8,746 nt of DNA from Anaerolineae bacterium. GTDB lineage: Bacteria; Chloroflexota; Anaerolineae; 4572-78; J111. A program made the translations under genes and the position numbers. A model generated the notes under the pieces. It did no database searches, was not told where the DNA came from, and worked only from the letters and a program-made list of their open reading frames with translations. Shown piece after piece: positions 5,612-8,746 of the stretch (the stretch's first letter is position 1; each line of letters begins with the position of its first letter). The DNA lies in the NCBI GenBank assembly GCA_020433835.1, contig JAGRBY010000293.1, positions 1 through 8,746 on the forward strand. Direction: 5' to 3'.

Positions 5612-7747
5612 TCAGGCCAGCGCATAGACACGACCCTCACTGGGCGCGAGCGAGGCTACTTTATAATGTTTACCGTTGTAAAGTAGCGTTTTATCTTTTT
5701 CAGCTATGCGACCCACTGTCGAAAATTCACAACGCCACGGAGCAAGGGGATCGACGTGGGGGATGGTCGGAAGGCCGAAGCTGGCAATCGGTTGATACGG
5801 ATCGCTGTTGGCGACGAAAATATAGTTGGGGTTGTCATCGGCTTGCGTCCAGGCCAGCAGTTTGCTTTCGCCCAGGGCATCGGGCCGGAGTAACCAACGC
5901 ACGGGGCGACCGGCAATCTTCGACCAAATTTCATCGGCATAAAGTTTAAGGCGGGTTAGATGGTTATACAGATAGCCATTTTTGCCCCAAATGTAGGGGC
6001 CATGCGTGGCTTTGGGGCCGTCCGACTCCTGAAAAACATAGAGCTTCGTGTAATGCTCGTTGGGGGCCGGATGGTGGTGAACATCGCGCGTTTCAAAGCC
6101 AAGGCCCATATAGCTGGACATGTTGGTCAAAAAGAGGCCAATAAAAAAGCGTAGGGCATTGCCGCTGCGATAAAATTCATCAAAGCGAGGGTCATCTTTA
6201 TCAGCTGTCATCAAGGTAAAGCAGGGAGCGCACTGGCGGGTTTCGAGCAAATCGAGATAGTAACTGAACCGCTGAAGAAACTCCTTCGACCCCACGACCG
6301 TCGATTGCAGATCGCCTAAGGTTGAGTCGGCGTCAGAGGCTTCGAGGTGGTCGATTTCTTCGCCGTAGGTCATGATGTCGCGGGGAGCCAAAAAGGTTTC
6401 GGCGAAATAGCCAAAGTGGGATACGCCTCGGTCTTGCTGAATATAATGCTTAATCTTACCCAAAATGTCGTAGTAGTTGTCGACGATGTCCGGTACGCCG
6501 CTGGGCCGCATCTGCACGTGGGCCATATCGCCCCGCATAAAATCGAAGCCGTAGCGGTGCTGCACCTGGTAATATTTATCGCACACATACTGCCATACAG
6601 TTTTGCGGGGCCGGCTGAAGTCGATCTCCCAGTTGGCGTTGTCGTCGATGCGTTCGTAGAGTTTGTAGCGACCCAGCGGCCCAAAAACGCGCGACATTGG
6701 CTGGGGGTGGATGATGAGATAATCGCGCCAAACCAACCCGTTGGCATCGACAATCCGGGTTTGGTCCTGGTTGTCGACCTTGAGGCCGCGATAGGGCGGA
6801 GCCATGGTGCCCGGCACCGGCTCGAAACCATATCTGAACAGATGCTGCACCAATATCACCCGGCGGGCCTCTCGTCCGGCGAGGTCTTCCGGGCGACCAA
6901 ATAGTAACCGCAAGCGCTGTTCTTCCGAGGTCGTATCGCCAAAGAGTTCCTCGACGGTGTTGGGTACGGCTTCATCGGCCACAGCCGGGCCGTTTTCCTG
7001 AAGAAACTCAAAAATTTTGTACTCTACGGTTTCGTGCAGGTTGGCCGAGTGATCGATGATGATGGTGTCTTGCCGCCGCAGCCATTCGAAATAGGCCGGA
7101 TAGGTCAGCGCAATCTGGGAGAAAAGGTCGGTGTGGGGGATGACATCCATGCCTACATTTTTGCCCAGCGCATGCAGCAAATTGATAACGGCACGCAGCT
7201 GTTTGTCGACGGTGTTGAGTTCGGGCCGCAGTTCGGCCAGTTCGGGGCTAAAAAACTCGGGGTTAAGGTTCCAACTGCTGATGCCGTACATGCTGCCAAC
7301 AACCCCCGGTTCCCAAATAGGCAAGATGTGAACCGTATCTTGGGCTTGCGATAGTGTCAACGCATATTTAACGATGTTCCAGAAACTACCTACCGTGCGG
7401 ACGTTGATACCGACCATATTGGTATATTTGAGCCAGCGACTATCTTTTTGAGATGCTGCCGGAGCTTGAATTTCTGCCGGAATGGGGTTGGGAACGGCAT
7501 CGGGGTTGGTATTGATCGGGTCGAGGGCACTATCCAGCCGGTTGCCTAAGCGGCGGCGGAGAATTTGCAGCGTCTTCTGTCCGGTGAAGCTAACGGCCTG
7601 TTGGGGCAGTAAGCCGGGCAAAAAGGAGAGATGGCTTTGCTGATAAGCATCGAGGTAGGGCTGAGACCCATTTTCGGTCTGCCAGAGGTCGAGATACTCT
7701 TGGTGGACTTGGGGTAAGGCTAAGCTTTCGACTTTGAATTCAGCCAC
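5612..7747 (-). CDS. GH13-like alpha-amylase-superfamily protein (glycosidase or transglycosidase)
   Basis: This is a 711-residue protein with the order of GH13 conserved regions. VHILPIWEPGVVGSMYG (139-155) matches the strand and Gly/Tyr motif before region I. GMDVIPHTD (199-207) is region I with H205. GFDFMRGDMAH (400-410) is region II, with R405 and probable nucleophile D407. FAETFLAP (448-455) is region III with probable acid E450. MTADKDDPRF (513-522) holds the probable region IV Asp. About 105 N-terminal residues precede the barrel. Residues 205-400 contain a long insertion corresponding to domain B, and a beta-rich C-terminal domain follows. Region I has Pro where Asn is usual, and region II has only two residues between the Asp and His, a spacing I recall in GlgE-type maltosyltransferases. 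No signal peptide is seen, so it is cytosolic. The specificity is not readable. The GTG start has AAGGAG seven bases upstream, and the gene heads the operon. Confidence 0.78.
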   Translation of the reverse strand: MAEFKVESLALPQVHQEYLDLWQTENGSQPYLDAYQQSHLSFLPGLLPQQAVSFTGQKTLQILRRRLGNRLDSALDPINTNPDAVPNPIPAEIQAPAASQKDSRWLKYTNMVGINVRTVGSFWNIVKYALTLSQAQDTVHILPIWEPGVVGSMYGISSWNLNPEFFSPELAELRPELNTVDKQLRAVINLLHALGKNVGMDVIPHTDLFSQIALTYPAYFEWLRRQDTIIIDHSANLHETVEYKIFEFLQENGPAVADEAVPNTVEELFGDTTSEEQRLRLLFGRPEDLAGREARRVILVQHLFRYGFEPVPGTMAPPYRGLKVDNQDQTRIVDANGLVWRDYLIIHPQPMSRVFGPLGRYKLYERIDDNANWEIDFSRPRKTVWQYVCDKYYQVQHRYGFDFMRGDMAHVQMRPSGVPDIVDNYYDILGKIKHYIQQDRGVSHFGYFAETFLAPRDIMTYGEEIDHLEASDADSTLGDLQSTVVGSKEFLQRFSYYLDLLETRQCAPCFTLMTADKDDPRFDEFYRSGNALRFFIGLFLTNMSSYMGLGFETRDVHHHPAPNEHYTKLYVFQESDGPKATHGPYIWGKNGYLYNHLTRLKLYADEIWSKIAGRPVRWLLRPDALGESKLLAWTQADDNPNYIFVANSDPYQPIASFGLPTIPHVDPLAPWRCEFSTVGRIAEKDKTLLYNGKHYKVASLAPSEGRVYALA

Positions 7748-7754
7748 GCTGATG

Positions 7755-7760
7755 CTCCTT
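7755..7760 (-). promoter_or_regulatory. Ribosome binding site fixing the GTG start of the GH13-like gene
   Basis: AAGGAG on the minus strand lies seven bases before the GTG at 7745-7747. It is the best-placed Shine-Dalgarno in the operon. It sits immediately downstream of the nested stem structure, so folding of the leader could affect its access. Confidence 0.75.
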
Positions 7761-7763
7761 ATA

Positions 7764-7862
7764 AATAGTGGTTAGCGGAGCCGACAGTAATAGCAAAAGC
7801 CGTGTATGCTTTGGATCGCCACTGTCGGCCGGATATGAACGCTTCTAACCCAACACACTATT
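7764..7862 (-). promoter_or_regulatory. Nested inverted repeats: candidate structured 5' leader RNA of the operon
   Basis: Four complementary pairs are nested in order. AATAGTG/CACTATT is at 7764-7770 and 7856-7862. GGTTAG/CTAACC is at 7770-7775 and 7845-7850; it shares base 7770 with the outer stem. GCCGACAGT/ACTGTCGGC, nine perfect pairs, is at 7780-7788 and 7821-7829. AAAGC/GCTTT is at 7796-7800 and 7808-7812 around a seven-base loop. In the minus-strand transcript this makes a long branched-free stem with a large asymmetric internal loop, ending four bases before AAGGAG. I do not recognise a known riboswitch class. Confidence 0.5.
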
Positions 7863-7901
7863 TTGTAAAGATATCGCATCAGGCTAGGCCATAGGTATTT
7901 C

Positions 7902-7939
7902 AAAAAGTGACCGTCATATGCTTATGTGACGGTCACTTT
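7902..7939 (-). terminator. Strong intrinsic terminator after the glycosyltransferase gene
   Basis: A perfect 13-bp stem (7904-7916 with 7927-7939, core GTGACCGTCA/TGACGGTCAC) extends by one G-T and two A-T pairs to a four-base loop. On the minus strand it runs into five T residues (7902-7906). T runs on the other side (7937-7944) would let it work in both directions. It separates the glycosyltransferase transcript from the operon. Confidence 0.85.
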
Positions 7940-7951
7940 GTTTTATTACGG

Positions 7952-8034
7952 TGAGGCGGTTAATCCGAGACTGCCGAAATTGACGAACGCTCTGGAAAAG
8001 GTCTACCCTTGTAACAAGGGAAGTAACTGCCTCA
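7952..8034. repeat. 83-bp element bounded by 11-bp imperfect inverted repeats
   Basis: TGAGGCGGTTA (7952-7962) faces TAACTGCCTCA (8024-8034). They pair over all 11 positions if one G-T pair on the plus-strand RNA is allowed. Inside is a second perfect palindrome, CCCTTG-TAA-CAAGGG (8006-8020). No coding potential or clear target-site duplication is seen. It could be a small hairpin RNA element in the 3' region of the glycosyltransferase transcript or a decayed MITE-like repeat. Confidence 0.45.
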
Positions 8035-8064
8035 GTCTACATCAAAACGGTATTTGAGTCCAAA

Positions 8065-8746
8065 TCAGAAATTACTGAGAATAGTGCGCAATTTCTTTTC
8101 TAAAACTTCGTAGGAAAAATATTCTTGGGCTAAAGCGTAATTCTTCTTAGCCATTTCCTTCACTTGCTCGGGATCGGCCAGCAGTGCCTGGGCTTTTTCC
8201 ACGGCTCCGTCATCGACAAACCCGTCTAACTCAATAAACTCAAAGCCAAGCGGCCCAATATCGGCATTGTAGACCGGATAACGATTGATGACGATCAAGC
8301 GATTAAAATAGATGGCTTCTAACAAGGCATTTCCAAAGCCTTCGTAAATGCTGGGGTAGGTGACCAAATCGGCGTGAGGATAAGCATCCCACAGCGAATA
8401 GATTTTATGTCCATTAGCCGTCGAGCGCTCTGTATGGATTAAATGGTCGACCAGTTTGAGATCGACCCGTACCATTCCGGCTTCACGCTTTAGCCAGCGC
8501 CAATACTCCAGCCCTTCGTCCGAAGCCTGGTGGGTAATAAAAATCTGTTTTTTGGGAATATCCAGCCGGCTGACCAGCCCTAGCGCCATTTCAATACCTT
8601 TACGCTGAATAACGCGCGTGGGCTGCAAAATAAAAAGTTCGTCCGGTTCTAAATTTAAAGCTTCGCGAAAATCTTGGTTGTAGGAGTCAACTTCCGGCGG
8701 CGGCGTGGCGAAGTCGTGAACGTTGGGAATTACCTCAGAAGCAATA
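8065..8746 (-). CDS. GT4-family glycosyltransferase, C-terminal 226 residues (5' end outside the window)
   Basis: The frame is open to the right edge, so the N-terminal acceptor domain is missing. The visible part is the C-terminal Rossmann domain of a GT-B retaining glycosyltransferase. IPNVHDF (10-16) is the interdomain segment. FILQPTRVIQRKGIEMA (38-54) is the first strand and loop of the nucleotide-sugar site, with R44 and K49. SIYEGFGNALLEAI (132-145) carries the E-x7-E motif (E135 and E143) typical of GT4. The enzyme should transfer a sugar from a nucleotide donor to an unknown acceptor in the cytosol. The IYSLWDAYPHADLVTYPS style resembles proteins I recall near the mannosylglucosylglycerate synthases, compatible-solute enzymes, but this is a weak hint. 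An internal TTG at 8626-8628 is not the start, because homologous sequence continues upstream. A terminator follows, so it is not in the downstream operon. Confidence 0.9.
   Translation of the reverse strand, partial: IASEVIPNVHDFATPPPEVDSYNQDFREALNLEPDELFILQPTRVIQRKGIEMALGLVSRLDIPKKQIFITHQASDEGLEYWRWLKREAGMVRVDLKLVDHLIHTERSTANGHKIYSLWDAYPHADLVTYPSIYEGFGNALLEAIYFNRLIVINRYPVYNADIGPLGFEFIELDGFVDDGAVEKAQALLADPEQVKEMAKKNYALAQEYFSYEVLEKKLRTILSNF

Larger units (their letters stand above)
7748..8064. other. Gene-free stretch between the glycosyltransferase and the operon
   Basis: I find no convincing protein-coding or tRNA gene here. From right to left it holds the 3' tail of the glycosyltransferase transcript, an 83-bp imperfect inverted-repeat element with an internal palindrome, a strong terminator hairpin, an AT-rich gap (7863-7901) and a nested-stem leader reaching the ribosome binding site of the GH13-like gene. 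No clear -35/-10 pair for the operon was found. TTGAAA near 7900 and TATCTT near 7870 are about 24 bases apart, which is too far. Confidence 0.6.

Noticed and set aside
6347..6904. 185-codon open frame on the plus strand opposite the GH13-like gene
   Set aside because: It lies wholly inside a well-supported gene with recognised motifs, has no ribosome binding site of note and matches no family I know.
7866..7905. TTGAAA and TATCTT as the operon promoter
   Set aside because: They are about 24 bases apart, well beyond sigma70 spacing, and the first overlaps the terminator tail.
7962..7975. Cobalamin-riboswitch-like string AATCCGAGACTGCC preceded by GGTGAG
   Set aside because: The other conserved cobalamin core pieces are missing or in the wrong order, and the plus strand has no gene downstream for it to control.
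7952..8034. tRNA-like folding: a 7-bp acceptor-style stem closing about 80 bases
   Set aside because: There is no T-arm with a TTCRA-type loop, no plausible anticodon arm, and the end stem runs on to 11 pairs.
8065..8628. A complete small glycosyltransferase starting at TTG 8626-8628
   Set aside because: The frame stays open to the window edge, and the upstream residues continue the expected GT4 sequence (IPNVHDF and the FILQ strand).

Overview
The window reads almost entirely from the minus strand. It looks like part of the chromosome of a free-living bacterium with roughly even base composition. The best guess is a member of the Chloroflexota (Anaerolineae-like). The reason is the Thr/Pro-linked, membrane-anchored protein with Ig-like, SH3b and PA14 modules, plus the general mix of genes. 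This placement is an inference from style, not proof. I see no rRNA, tRNA, CRISPR array or intact mobile element.

Layout from the right edge, in the direction of transcription. (1) 8065-8746: the C-terminal half of a GT4 glycosyltransferase, followed by a strong hairpin terminator at 7902-7939. (2) 7748-8064: a 317-base gene-free stretch. It holds an 83-bp imperfect inverted-repeat element, the terminator, and a nested-stem leader (7764-7862) that ends next to the ribosome binding site of the next gene. (3) 1827-7747: a tight four-gene operon. It encodes a GH13-like alpha-amylase-superfamily protein, an N-formylglutamate-amidohydrolase-family enzyme, a QEGLA-motif (DUF1704, MATCAP-like) zinc carboxypeptidase and a GshB-like ATP-grasp ligase. 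Gaps between genes are 15, 12 and 2 bases, and an intrinsic terminator closes the operon at 1796-1818. (4) 1255-1671: a small methylglyoxal-synthase-fold protein with most phosphate-site residues replaced. It has its own promoter, an operator-like palindrome and an odd two-codon ORF in its leader, and ends at a terminator (1179-1206). (5) 1-1069: the N-terminal 356 residues of the anchored SH3b/PA14 protein, with a perfect TATAAT -10 box upstream.

The four-gene operon is the part most worth attention. It pairs an ATP-grasp enzyme, which would form an amide bond, with a carboxypeptidase-like and an amidohydrolase-like enzyme, which would break or trim one. A carbohydrate-active enzyme is added at the front. 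As far as I recall, ligase, DUF1704 and FGase genes are found together in other bacteria and have no settled product or substrate; the GH13-like member looks like an unusual addition. A ligation/removal or peptide-tailoring pathway is an inference. No substrate can be read from the sequence.
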